Positions 23,874-30,997 of a stretch of DNA of 36,138 bases are shown here, piece after piece. The notes beneath the pieces were generated by a model, which worked only from the letters and a program-made list of their open reading frames with translations, was not told where the DNA came from and did not search any database. The position numbers were made by a program, and so were the translations under genes. The stretch is from Saprospiraceae bacterium (GTDB lineage: Bacteria > Bacteroidota > Bacteroidia > Chitinophagales > Saprospiraceae): NCBI GenBank assembly GCA_016787285.1, contig JAEUUV010000325.1:1-36138 (forward strand). The letters are read 5' to 3'. The number at the start of each line of letters is the position of its first letter. Position 1 is the first letter of the stretch.

Positions 23874-24149
23874 ATGAAAAAGAATATCCAGGCATTCGCG
23901 ATTATTATTTTTCTCGGAGTCTCCCTGCGCGTTTTTGCGACAGCGCCCTGCCATACTGCATTTGCGGTTGATATGGCATTTGTTGCTCAGGAATATGCGG
24001 AAGACCTCGCCGGTTGCGCCGAGATGGTGGTCATGACAGGCCCATGCAAAGACGAGGCCGCATTAAAATATGCCTACAATACCAATATCGCCCTCAACGA
24101 CTGGAGCAAGTGCTGCTGCACATACGGCTTGACTTGCTGCGGTGGTTAA
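23874..24149 (+). CDS. 91-residue exported cysteine-rich protein
   Basis: The signal peptide covers about residues 1-24 (MKKNIQAFAIIIFLGVSL, cleavage near ATA|PC). The ~67-residue mature peptide has eight cysteines: 26, 48, 58, 80, 81, 82, 88 and 89. It ends SKCCCTYGLTCCGG. A helical APCHTAFAVDMAFVAQEYAEDL segment starts with a PC motif like the LPCT of its neighbours. The start codon follows the previous stop after 2 nt. The pattern would suit a disulfide-rich secreted peptide, a metal-binding peptide or a secreted toxin/bacteriocin-like product; nothing in the sequence decides between these. No modification or transport genes are adjacent. Confidence 0.7.
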   Translation: MKKNIQAFAIIIFLGVSLRVFATAPCHTAFAVDMAFVAQEYAEDLAGCAEMVVMTGPCKDEAALKYAYNTNIALNDWSKCCCTYGLTCCGG

Positions 24150-24176
24150 CAATCGGCATACCGTACGCGCATATCC

Positions 24177-24211
24177 CCTCCCGGCCGGCAGCAGTCGGTC
24201 GGGAGGTTTTT
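24177..24211 (+). terminator. rho-independent terminator of the three-gene exported-protein unit
   Basis: The 11-bp arms 24177-24187 and 24196-24206 pair with one G-T wobble around an 8-nt loop and are followed by TTTTTACTAA. It lies 27 bp past the stop of the cysteine-rich gene. Confidence 0.88.
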
Positions 24212-24278
24212 ACTAACCCCGAATGATACCCGAAAACCAACCTTCTGCTGCACGCATTCAAATCAAATTTATACAGGC

Positions 24279-24665
24279 ATGAAACACACTGCATCATCCA
24301 CCCGCTTCGCATCGGTTCTCGTCTGCCGCGCATCCACCCGATTCGGCCTGCTTGCCGGCGCGTTTTTCCTGCTGCTTTCGGGCGCATGTTTCGGGACTAC
24401 GGCACCGTTAGGGAGCATCCATTCCGGGCCTGAAACCTCTTCAGTTCAAATCAGCCACACCACCCTGCCCGACAACACTACCCACCTTCCGTGTACCGAT
24501 CAGTTTGCCACAGATTTAGCCGGACTGGATTGGCGCATCGGAGTGAATGCCGATACTGGCTGGCAGGCGGTATTCTCCGTAGTCCTCCCGGTATTTACTG
24601 CTTACAAACGCTACAAGGATTGCCTGAAAACGGCCTATCCCGGTGCAGAAAATGCCCCCCGCTAA
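24279..24665 (+). CDS. exported 128-residue protein with the shared two-cysteine domain
   Basis: An N-terminal hydrophobic segment (about 22-36) ends in a lipobox-like LSGAC|FGT at Cys37, so it is probably a lipoprotein. Residues 70-124 align without gaps to residues 161-215 of the first gene's product (LPCT.Q..T.LA, TGW.AV, TAY..YK.CL, AYPGAE). The short linker (38-69) is Ser/Thr-rich. It lies beyond the terminator at 24177-24211 and so needs its own promoter or read-through. It ends 23 bp from the convergent kdsD gene. Function unknown; the shared domain makes it part of the same system. Confidence 0.75.
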   Translation: MKHTASSTRFASVLVCRASTRFGLLAGAFFLLLSGACFGTTAPLGSIHSGPETSSVQISHTTLPDNTTHLPCTDQFATDLAGLDWRIGVNADTGWQAVFSVVLPVFTAYKRYKDCLKTAYPGAENAPR

Positions 24666-24688
24666 ATATTGGAAAAGGTGGGCACCCG

Positions 24689-25669
24689 TCACAGCAAACC
24701 TTCTCTTACCAGGTCGTGCAAATGCACAATGCCGATGTAACGGCCGGCATCCAGAACCAACAATTGGGTAATGGAATGTTGACGCATCATCGCAAGCGCG
24801 TGTACCGCCAGCGCATCCGGGGCAATTGACTTCGGGGTAACCGACATGATCTCCCGGGCAGTAAGATGGGTGAAGTCCATGGGTTTGGCGAGCATACGGC
24901 GTAAGTCGCCATCGGTAATGACGCCTGTGAGCGCGCCGGCTTCATCAAGAACTGCGGTAGCACCGAGCCTTTTGGACGATATTTCCAGAATCACTTCGCG
25001 TAAGGTGGCATCCGGTGACACCGCGGGCGGCTCATGCAATGCACACAACTCATGCACCCGGAGGTACAGCTGTTTACCCAATGCCCCTCCCGGGTGGAAT
25101 TTGGCAAAATCTGAAGGTGAAAAACCCCGCAGCGTAACCAAAGCCATGGCAATGGCATCTCCCAAAGCCATTTGCGCGGTTGTACTGACGGTAGGTGCAA
25201 GGTTGTTGGGGTCTGCTTCGTGCAGCACAGGCGTCCAGAGGACAAAATCGGCTTGCCGGGCCAGTGTACTGTCTCGATTGGCCGTTACAGCAATCAGGCT
25301 ATTGCCAAAATTTTTCACCAACGGTACCAATACCTTGATTTCGGGGGTCTCGCCGCTTTTGGACAAACAGATCACGACATCGCCCGGCTGAACCATGCCG
25401 AGGTCGCCATGAATGGCGTCGGCGGCGTGCAGGAAAAGAGCGGGTTGACCTGTGGAATTAAGTGTGGCCGTTATCTTTTGAGCCACAATTGCACTTTTTC
25501 CGATTCCAGTAAGGATAACACGTCCGGTTGCGCGGTGTATCGCATCAAGGCAATCCGGAAAGTCCGGGGTATCGGTCAGGCTGTCTGCAAGAGCAAACAG
25601 CGCCTCCGCTTCAGTGCGAATGGTGCGTTGCGCGGTCAGTACCGTCAGGTTTTGTTTGCTTTCTTCCAA
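24689..25669 (-). CDS. kdsD: arabinose-5-phosphate isomerase
   Basis: A 326-residue enzyme interconverting ribulose-5-P and arabinose-5-P, the first step toward Kdo for lipopolysaccharide. An N-terminal SIS domain (VILTGIGKSAIVAQKITATL, HAADAIHGDLGMV, ICLSKSGETPEI) covers about 45-190. HPGGALGKQL follows, then two CBS domains (about 205-325: TAVLDEAGALTGVITDGDLRR and ITQLLVLDAGRYIGIVHLHD). The start is a TTG at 25669: an in-frame stop lies three codons upstream and no ATG precedes the conserved region. A TACTTTTG -7 box just upstream would leave a leader of about 14 nt. It fits the Kdo/sugar-acid theme of the 33-36 kb cassette, though it is not linked to it. Confidence 0.93.
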   Translation of the reverse strand: MEESKQNLTVLTAQRTIRTEAEALFALADSLTDTPDFPDCLDAIHRATGRVILTGIGKSAIVAQKITATLNSTGQPALFLHAADAIHGDLGMVQPGDVVICLSKSGETPEIKVLVPLVKNFGNSLIAVTANRDSTLARQADFVLWTPVLHEADPNNLAPTVSTTAQMALGDAIAMALVTLRGFSPSDFAKFHPGGALGKQLYLRVHELCALHEPPAVSPDATLREVILEISSKRLGATAVLDEAGALTGVITDGDLRRMLAKPMDFTHLTAREIMSVTPKSIAPDALAVHALAMMRQHSITQLLVLDAGRYIGIVHLHDLVREGLL

Positions 25670-25689
25670 GTTGATTCAATCTTGCCGGG

Positions 25690-25697
25690 CAAAAGTA
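25690..25697 (-). promoter_or_regulatory. candidate -7 box of kdsD
   Basis: The minus strand reads TACTTTTG, an exact TAnnTTTG, 21 bp upstream of the TTG start. It directly abuts the hairpin 25698-25726, so its T-tract also serves as the tail of that terminator. Confidence 0.5.
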
Positions 25698-25726
25698 ACA
25701 CCGCCAACCCAAAGGGCCGGCGGTGT
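25698..25726 (-). terminator. hairpin/terminator after the Omp28-like gene
   Basis: Perfect 8-bp arms ACACCGCC (25698-25705) and GGCGGTGT (25719-25726), with a 13-nt loop. On the minus strand it is followed by TACTTTTG. It lies 50 bp past the Omp28-like gene stop. Confidence 0.55.
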
Positions 25727-25775
25727 GGCAATACTTTTCCTCTATGCAGGCTGATCAAGCGTGCGCATTATCTGG

Positions 25776-26786
25776 TTAGTGCTTCACAAATTTCCCGGTG
25801 TAAAGCCTGTTTTTGCCGGTTACTCTTACCCAATAGATGCCCGGCACAAGCCTGCTGACAGGCATACGCAGAATCTGGTCGGTCTTGATGGAATAATCTG
25901 TTTGAACCAGTTGTCCTTCAACTGAAAAAATCTCAACCTGAAGCACTTCTTCGTCGGGGAGTAGAATTGAAGCCTCCTCGGTCACCGGGTTTGGCCGAAT
26001 AAGAACCGGTTGAATGGTCGACGTTTCATTTGTGCTGGTAAAAATCGGATCAAAACGAGTGCCTGTGTTCAATACTGCTCCCGTTTGTGCATGCTGCACA
26101 AACGCCAGCACATAAAGCGAATCGTAATTGGACGTCCAGCCGCTCGGTTGGGTATGCGTGTAGGAAAAATTATACGTTGCCGATGCCCCCTTGGCCGGAA
26201 GCGTAATGGGGTCTCCGTTTATGTCGGTCAACATGGCTCGAAAGACATCGTAGTGCTTCGTCTCTCCATTCGGTGAGGCGTAGTTAACAGTACTTTCAGC
26301 CACTGCGACAAACAATTTGTGCGGGCCGGCCGGCGGGTCGCCTACCATGCGTACTGTGACGGAAGTCGTTTTGTTTGGCGCCGTTCCGCCCTCCTGGACT
26401 TCGATAGCAATCGGACTTTCCTGACCAAATGCCGCCTGAAGTGTAGCCGCAGACAAGAGTGGGGTGCTTACCGGAACAAGACTGCCGTTCAGAGCTACAC
26501 GAGGGGTACCATTTACTCCGTAAGCCGAAGTACGTGCATTGTTTTGGGTTGGGTTGGCCAGGTAAATCTTGCAATCGCTGTACGGCACGGACGGATGAAT
26601 CGAAAGGTGCCGCACCTCATTGGGGTATTGATCAATCAGGGTGTAAAAAGCAGGATTCTTGCCGGCACAGATGCCACAACGCGAATTGGTAAAATGCTCC
26701 AGCAAGACATAGCGCTTGGGCATGGATTGGGCACTAAGCGTAAGGCAGAGTGCGGAAAAGGCAACAAAGGAGAAGAGTTTCTTCAT
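25776..26786 (-). CDS. Omp28-like thioredoxin-fold T9SS protein
   Basis: A 336-residue product from the ATG at 26786, with a signal peptide to LSA|QSMPK. A thioredoxin-like domain starts YVLLEHFTNSRCGICAGKNP, with a CxxC active-site motif (CGIC), then VRHLSIHPSVPY and the cis-Pro loop YGVNGTPRVALNG. This is the Omp28 pattern. A beta-rich middle follows (TVRMVGDPPAGPHKLFVAVAE, the NYDSLYVLAFVQ strand). A C-terminal T9SS sorting domain (IRPNPVTEEASI, FSVEGQLVQTD, LVPGIYWVRVTG) ends it. It is likely surface-exposed and may act in thiol-disulfide chemistry; the redox role is inferred from the CGIC motif. A TAAATTTG -7 box lies 31 bp upstream. Confidence 0.88.
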   Translation of the reverse strand: MKKLFSFVAFSALCLTLSAQSMPKRYVLLEHFTNSRCGICAGKNPAFYTLIDQYPNEVRHLSIHPSVPYSDCKIYLANPTQNNARTSAYGVNGTPRVALNGSLVPVSTPLLSAATLQAAFGQESPIAIEVQEGGTAPNKTTSVTVRMVGDPPAGPHKLFVAVAESTVNYASPNGETKHYDVFRAMLTDINGDPITLPAKGASATYNFSYTHTQPSGWTSNYDSLYVLAFVQHAQTGAVLNTGTRFDPIFTSTNETSTIQPVLIRPNPVTEEASILLPDEEVLQVEIFSVEGQLVQTDYSIKTDQILRMPVSRLVPGIYWVRVTGKNRLYTGKFVKH

Positions 26787-26816
26787 GATGATTAAAACTT
26801 GAAGTGAAAAGGGATG

Positions 26817-26824
26817 CAAATTTA
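26817..26824 (-). promoter_or_regulatory. candidate -7 box of the Omp28-like gene
   Basis: The minus strand reads TAAATTTG, an exact TAnnTTTG match, giving a predicted ~24-nt leader. This agrees with the ATG at 26786 and excludes the longer open frame. Confidence 0.5.
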
Positions 26825-26974
26825 TTTCAGCGGGAATGGTGGGCGAGAACAAGCCCCGGGTTTTCATGGTCAAATGTCGGCAATGAAACAAAGTGGATGG
26901 CGACATGATTAAACCGTCGCTAAAAACTTAACAATAAATTCATATTGGCTCCAATACAGCAAATGATTGCAGCG

Positions 26975-26982
26975 TATTTTTG
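26975..26982 (+). promoter_or_regulatory. candidate -7 box of the phosphate transporter gene
   Basis: TATTTTTG matches TAnnTTTG exactly, 72 bp upstream of the transporter ATG. A TTGG at 26945 could be the -33 element, with a slightly long spacer. Confidence 0.4.
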
Positions 26983-27054
26983 CGGCGCTTTGAGTTGCTT
27001 GCTTTTTGAGGTGTATTCACCCCAAACGGCAAATAAAAACTTGAATTCAAACAC

Positions 27055-28440
27055 ATGATCTTTGGTTTTATTGCCGATTTGCCGGCACATGCGTCGCTCC
27101 TTTTAGTTTTGTGCCTGGTCGCTGTTTGCATATTCGAGGCAATCAACGGATTCCACGATACTGCCAACGCCGTAGCAACCGTCATCTACACAAACACACT
27201 AAAACCCACTTTTGCAGTAGTTTGGTCGGGTTTTTGGAATTTTCTGGGGGTCTTGCTTGGAGGCATTGCCGTCGCTATGGGTGTGGTCAAACTGATCCCT
27301 TTGAACGACCTCATACTGCAACCGTTAGGCGAAAATATCTCCCTTGTTCTGGCAATTCTGTTCGCCTCGATCAGTTGGAACCTCGGCACCTGGTATTACG
27401 GTATTCCCTGCTCCAGTTCCCATACCCTGATCGGCTCCTTGCTCGGCGCCGGGTTCGCATTTTGGTCGGTACACGAAGGCGCCGGTCCAAACTGGGGTAA
27501 GGCAGGTGAAATCGGGCTTTCACTTTTGGTTTCGCCGCTTTTTGGATTCAGCATGGCAATTTTGCTGATGTATGTGTTGCGCCTGACCGTCCAAAAGCGA
27601 AAAGCCATTTTCAATGAACCCAAGCCGGATAAAGCTCCCCCTGGGTGGATTCGTGCCATTCTGGTTACAACCTGTACACTGGTCAGTTTTTTCCACGGAT
27701 CCAATGACGGGCAAAAGGGAGTCGGCCTGATACTGGTGGTGCTCATGGCTTTCATGCCCCTGCACTACGCCATGAACCCGAATACACCCGCATCGGAGTT
27801 CAAAAATGCAGCCCGGAAAATAGAATGGCATCTCAACAGCATTCAGAATACCGATTATGCCGATCACCTTCGCGCATTGTCCAACCAGGCCGGGCGTGTC
27901 GCAATTGCCTTGGACAGCATGAAAGCCGACAATAAACAGCAACTGTTCGCTGTACGGAAAAATATCCAGTCCTTGGTCAAAAACCTGGAAACCGACTTGA
28001 AAATTGGTTTGATTCCAAAAGCCAAAACAGCAGAGATCAAACACGAACTGAAAACCCTGCGCACTTTCTACGAATTCGCGCCTTTATGGGCAATCGTGCT
28101 CATCTCCTTGTGTCTTGGTATTGGCACCATGATCGGTTGGAAACGAATTGTGGTCACGATCGGCGAAAAAATCGGAAAAACCCATTTGTCCTATGCTCAG
28201 GGAGCCAGCGCTGAATTGTGCGCGGCAGCCACAATTGGTGTGAGCACGGCTTTTGCACTCCCGGTCAGCACAACACACGTGCTGTCGTCAGGCATTGCCG
28301 GCACCATGGTTGCTTCAGGCGGGGTATCCAATCTGCAAAAAAAGACCATTAAAAACATCGCTTTAGCCTGGATACTGACCCTGCCGGTTACCTTTTTTCT
28401 GTCGGCAATTCTGTTCTATTTCCTGCGTGTGATCCTGTAA
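27055..28440 (+). CDS. inorganic phosphate transporter, Pit family
   Basis: A 461-residue polytopic membrane protein. Both halves of the Pit signature are visible: EAINGFHDTANAVATVIYTN near residues 27-46 and FFHGSNDGQKGVGLI near 217-231. The second inverted half ends with AELCAAATIGVSTAFALPVSTTHV. About ten hydrophobic segments are present. A charged, non-membrane insert of ~95 residues (about 245-340) contains helical SLVKNLETDLKIGLIPKAKT. The family moves phosphate with H+ or Na+. No phoU/DUF47 partner gene is adjacent. It ends 5 bp before the stop of the convergent permease gene. Confidence 0.92.
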   Translation: MIFGFIADLPAHASLLLVLCLVAVCIFEAINGFHDTANAVATVIYTNTLKPTFAVVWSGFWNFLGVLLGGIAVAMGVVKLIPLNDLILQPLGENISLVLAILFASISWNLGTWYYGIPCSSSHTLIGSLLGAGFAFWSVHEGAGPNWGKAGEIGLSLLVSPLFGFSMAILLMYVLRLTVQKRKAIFNEPKPDKAPPGWIRAILVTTCTLVSFFHGSNDGQKGVGLILVVLMAFMPLHYAMNPNTPASEFKNAARKIEWHLNSIQNTDYADHLRALSNQAGRVAIALDSMKADNKQQLFAVRKNIQSLVKNLETDLKIGLIPKAKTAEIKHELKTLRTFYEFAPLWAIVLISLCLGIGTMIGWKRIVVTIGEKIGKTHLSYAQGASAELCAAATIGVSTAFALPVSTTHVLSSGIAGTMVASGGVSNLQKKTIKNIALAWILTLPVTFFLSAILFYFLRVIL

Positions 28441-28456
28441 ACCTGTCAGGTTTTTT
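28440..28456 (+). terminator. short terminator overlapping the convergent gene end
   Basis: AACCT-GTC-AGGTT followed by T residues to 28456. The stem is only 5 bp, but it directly follows the transporter stop codon and has a six-T run. It overlaps the last codons of the opposite-strand gene. Confidence 0.4.
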
Positions 28457-29546
28457 CTTCCTCCAGATGTCCTGTCCAGCGTTGAACCAATCTGAACTCA
28501 CTGAAAAAGACCCGTGCGATTACCCGCAATACGGTGTAAACCGGTATGCCGACCACCATGCCGATCACGCCGCCTAATTTGGCAGCAACAAGCGTTACGA
28601 TGAATATTTCAAGCGGGTGCGCTTTGATACTGGCAGAGGTAATGTAAGGCCCAATCAGGTTGTTGTCAATTGTTTGGGTGAGCATAAATGCTCCCACAAC
28701 CTTCAGTAACTGGGGCGCCAACATCGCAAAATCCGCCTCGATGTAATACGACAAGGTGAAAAAGGAACCCAGCGCAATTCCCATGATTGGTCCCACATAG
28801 GGAACAATATTGAACAGTCCCCCCATCACCCCGATTAAAAGCGCATTCGGCACACCGAGCAGCCACAAAGCCAGCGATGCAATCGCCATAAATGCCATCG
28901 TCTGGAATGCGAGGCCACGAAAATATCGGGTCAGCATGGCGCCCGACTCCTCCACCGCATGCAGCAGTTTCTCCTCCATTTCGGCAGGTACCAGAGCATG
29001 CAGGATGCCAATGGAGAGCTTGTCGTCCTTCAGGAAAAAGAACAGAATGAACGACACGGATGCAAAGGCCACTGCCACATTGCCGGCCGTAGCCAGAAAT
29101 CCGCCGACGAAATCGCCCAGCATGGTCGGCTTGAACCATCCGCTCAGTAATTCCTGTGTGCGCTTGCCCAGTGATTGTCCGGGTTCCAGTAAGCCGATCT
29201 CGTGCAGTTGCGCATCCCAGTGTGCGAAAGGCCCTTTGAGTTTTTCGCCCAGCGCCGTGTAGTCAACAGTAGTGAGGTGCTGCACCTGAGCCATGATCGT
29301 CGGCACAAACAGCAACAACAGCCCGGCAATGATGAGATAAAAACTGAGCATGGCGAGCAGAGTGGCGCTCACCGGCCCCATTTGCCAGTGTCGAAAACGG
29401 ATCTTTTGCTGAAAAAAATCCTTGATCGGGCGGCCCAACATGGCCAGCACACCGGCAATAAGCAGGTAGGCTACGATATCGGAAAAGTAGTAGGCCACAG
29501 CCGAAACGGCTATGGCCCCAAATATCCAGAACAGGTTATTTCGCAC
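28446..29546 (-). CDS. AI-2E family (PerM/YdiK-type) membrane permease
   Basis: A 366-residue protein starting at a GTG (29546). An in-frame TAA four codons upstream of it excludes a longer form. Hydrophobic segments at the N-terminus (LFWIFGAIAVSAVAYYFSDIVAYLLIAGVL), then a long amphipathic middle (about 85-150), then the family-typical FVGGFLATAGNVAVAFASVSFILFFFLKDD, LIGVMGGLFNIVPYVGPIMG and DNNLIGPYITS. The C-terminal VAAKLGGVIGMVVGIPVYTVL completes the pattern. The family includes AI-2 exporters and Na+/H+ antiporters; the substrate cannot be read from sequence. It may share a transcript with sodA, whose stop is 19 bp upstream. Confidence 0.88.
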   Translation of the reverse strand: MRNNLFWIFGAIAVSAVAYYFSDIVAYLLIAGVLAMLGRPIKDFFQQKIRFRHWQMGPVSATLLAMLSFYLIIAGLLLLFVPTIMAQVQHLTTVDYTALGEKLKGPFAHWDAQLHEIGLLEPGQSLGKRTQELLSGWFKPTMLGDFVGGFLATAGNVAVAFASVSFILFFFLKDDKLSIGILHALVPAEMEEKLLHAVEESGAMLTRYFRGLAFQTMAFMAIASLALWLLGVPNALLIGVMGGLFNIVPYVGPIMGIALGSFFTLSYYIEADFAMLAPQLLKVVGAFMLTQTIDNNLIGPYITSASIKAHPLEIFIVTLVAAKLGGVIGMVVGIPVYTVLRVIARVFFSEFRLVQRWTGHLEEEKT

Positions 29547-29565
29547 GGTTCGGATTTATGCTTGT

Positions 29566-30174
29566 TTACCGGGTTGCGGCGTAACGCCGGGCCACTTCAG
29601 CCCAGTTGACTACATTCCACCAGGCGATCACATAGTCGGGCCGGCGGTTCTGGTAGTGCAGGTAATATGCGTGTTCCCACACATCAAGGCCAAGAATGGG
29701 TTGCCCGGGTTTGTCGGCAATATCCATCAGCGGGTTGTCCTGGTTGGGCGTGCTGGTGATGAACAGCCCCCCGTCTTCGCCCACGCAGAGCCATGCCCAG
29801 CCAGAACCAAAGCGTGTAGCCGCAGCAGTTGCGAATTGTTTTTTGAACTCCTCGAGCGAACCGAAGGCTTTGTCAATCGCCGAAGCAAGATCGCCGCCTG
29901 GTGCTCCGCCTGCATTTGGGGCCATGATTGACCAGAAGAAGGTGTGGTTCCAGTGGCCGCCGCCATTGTTGCGCACTGCAGCGGGCAGATTGGAAATGTT
30001 GGCCAGAAGTTGTTCCAGGGTTTTGCCCTCGTGTTCGGTGCCTTGCAGAGCAGCATTCAGGTTGTTCACGTACGCCGCATGGTGTTTCCCGTGGTGAATT
30101 TCCATAGTGCGGGCATCAATGTGGGGTTCGAGGGCTGTGGGGACGTAGGGTAAGTCAGGAAGTGTAAAAGCCAT
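29566..30174 (-). CDS. sodA: superoxide dismutase, Mn/Fe family
   Basis: A 202-residue enzyme converting superoxide to oxygen and hydrogen peroxide. Metal ligands are His27 ([12 protein letters not shown]), His77 ([11 protein letters not shown]), Asp164 and His168 (DVWEHAYY). The GGG before WNH and Gln145 in [10 protein letters not shown] favour the manganese or cambialistic type over strict iron enzymes. No signal peptide is present, so it is cytosolic. The ATG at 30174 gives the normal N-terminus (FTLPDLPY); the frame to 30231 lies upstream of the leader. A TACCTTTG -7 box is 55 bp upstream. Confidence 0.95.
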   Translation of the reverse strand: MAFTLPDLPYVPTALEPHIDARTMEIHHGKHHAAYVNNLNAALQGTEHEGKTLEQLLANISNLPAAVRNNGGGHWNHTFFWSIMAPNAGGAPGGDLASAIDKAFGSLEEFKKQFATAAATRFGSGWAWLCVGEDGGLFITSTPNQDNPLMDIADKPGQPILGLDVWEHAYYLHYQNRRPDYVIAWWNVVNWAEVARRYAATR

Positions 30175-30228
30175 TGTCGTTATTGGATTTGTCGTGATGT
30201 GAAACAAAAAACAATTTTGGAACAAGGC

Positions 30229-30236
30229 CAAAGGTA
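30229..30236 (-). promoter_or_regulatory. candidate -7 box of sodA
   Basis: The minus strand reads TACCTTTG, an exact TAnnTTTG match, predicting a leader of about 48 nt before the sodA ATG. Confidence 0.5.
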
Positions 30237-30268
30237 AGAAGTTCAGTTACTTGCCGCTAAAAAGATCA

Positions 30269-30300
30269 GCGCCCGATGTTCTCCTTTGAACACCGGGCGC
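30269..30300 (-). terminator. rho-independent terminator of the hydroxylase-SMR operon
   Basis: Arms 30269-30281 and 30288-30300 (GCGCCCG core) pair over 13 bp with one mismatch and a 6-nt loop. A CTTTTTAG tract follows a few bases later on the minus strand. It lies about 320 bp beyond the SMR-like stop. Confidence 0.65.
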
Positions 30301-30622
30301 ATGATAAATGAATAGTGTTTGTTTGCCTGCATCGCCGGATTACGTGTGTGCTGCTCGAAAGGCGATGCCGCCGAAGGGTGGTGCGGCAATTGCTGCCGCG
30401 CGGAATGGTACCGCTGAGGGAGTTTCAAATGGGGGTTGGGGTCGGGGAGAAACGGATTTTGAGAAAAAAATGTGGGGGGTAAAGGAGGGCAATCAAATGT
30501 TGTAATGCGGTTTTTGTGATGCCCGGTACAAAAGTACCGTCTTCGGGCAGAATGCCAATCCGTGCAAACACCCGTTTTTTTATCAGGGAAAACCCTGAAC
30601 AAGGTAATGCAGTCAGGCTCTT

Positions 30623-30997
30623 TTACCCTTTTTCAAACCACTTCAACCCCGCCACGCCGGCCAGAATTAACAGGAAACAAAACACCTGCGGCCAACTCCA
30701 GGCGGCCCGGAGGATGGCCACGTCCACCACTTTGCTTAGCACCAACGCCAGACCCATCCAGGCCGCAAAGGCTGTGGAGGGCGCGATCCCCTTCATCGCA
30801 AGTGAAAAAAAGTAGATGTTGCCCAGTCCGAAAAAAATGTAGCCCAGCAGCGGCATCAGGGCGAGCAAGCCTTCCATTTCAGTGAACAGGCGGCTGATGT
30901 GAAAAGACAGGATTTTTTTGAAATCCAGCATTTTCAGGCTGTAAATCCAGCAAACTTCGAGGCAGGCAGCGACGACTAATGAAAACCAGGGGTTCAT
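30623..30997 (-). CDS. SMR/EamA-type small membrane protein
   Basis: A 124-residue protein with four hydrophobic segments. The first, MNPWFSLVVAACLEVCWIYSLK, has the buried glutamate (Glu14) characteristic of small multidrug resistance (EmrE-like) transporters. Later come LGNIYFFSLAMKGIAPSTAFAAWMGLALV (the AY..W.G region) and a final WPQVFCFLLILAGVAGLKW. It is ~15 residues longer than typical SMR proteins because of an insert after helix 1 (DFKKILSFHISRLFTEMEG). The ATG overlaps the stop of the upstream hydroxylase gene by 4 bp (ATGA), so translation is coupled. Export of a cationic compound or a lipid-linked substrate is possible; not determinable here. Confidence 0.8.
   Translation of the reverse strand: MNPWFSLVVAACLEVCWIYSLKMLDFKKILSFHISRLFTEMEGLLALMPLLGYIFFGLGNIYFFSLAMKGIAPSTAFAAWMGLALVLSKVVDVAILRAAWSWPQVFCFLLILAGVAGLKWFEKG

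Larger units (their letters stand above)
30175..30622. other. 448-bp intergenic region upstream of sodA
   Basis: No supported gene; the short frames on both strands have no family features. It holds the sodA promoter, the terminator 30269-30300, and two small perfect hairpins with AAAA loops (CGGTAC/GTACCG at 30524-30539 and TCAGGG/CCCTGA at 30583-30598). Confidence 0.6.

Noticed and set aside
30308-30885. Small plus-strand frames upstream of and opposite the SMR-like gene
   Set aside because: Low-complexity Pro/Arg-rich products, no family features, partly antisense to the SMR-like gene.
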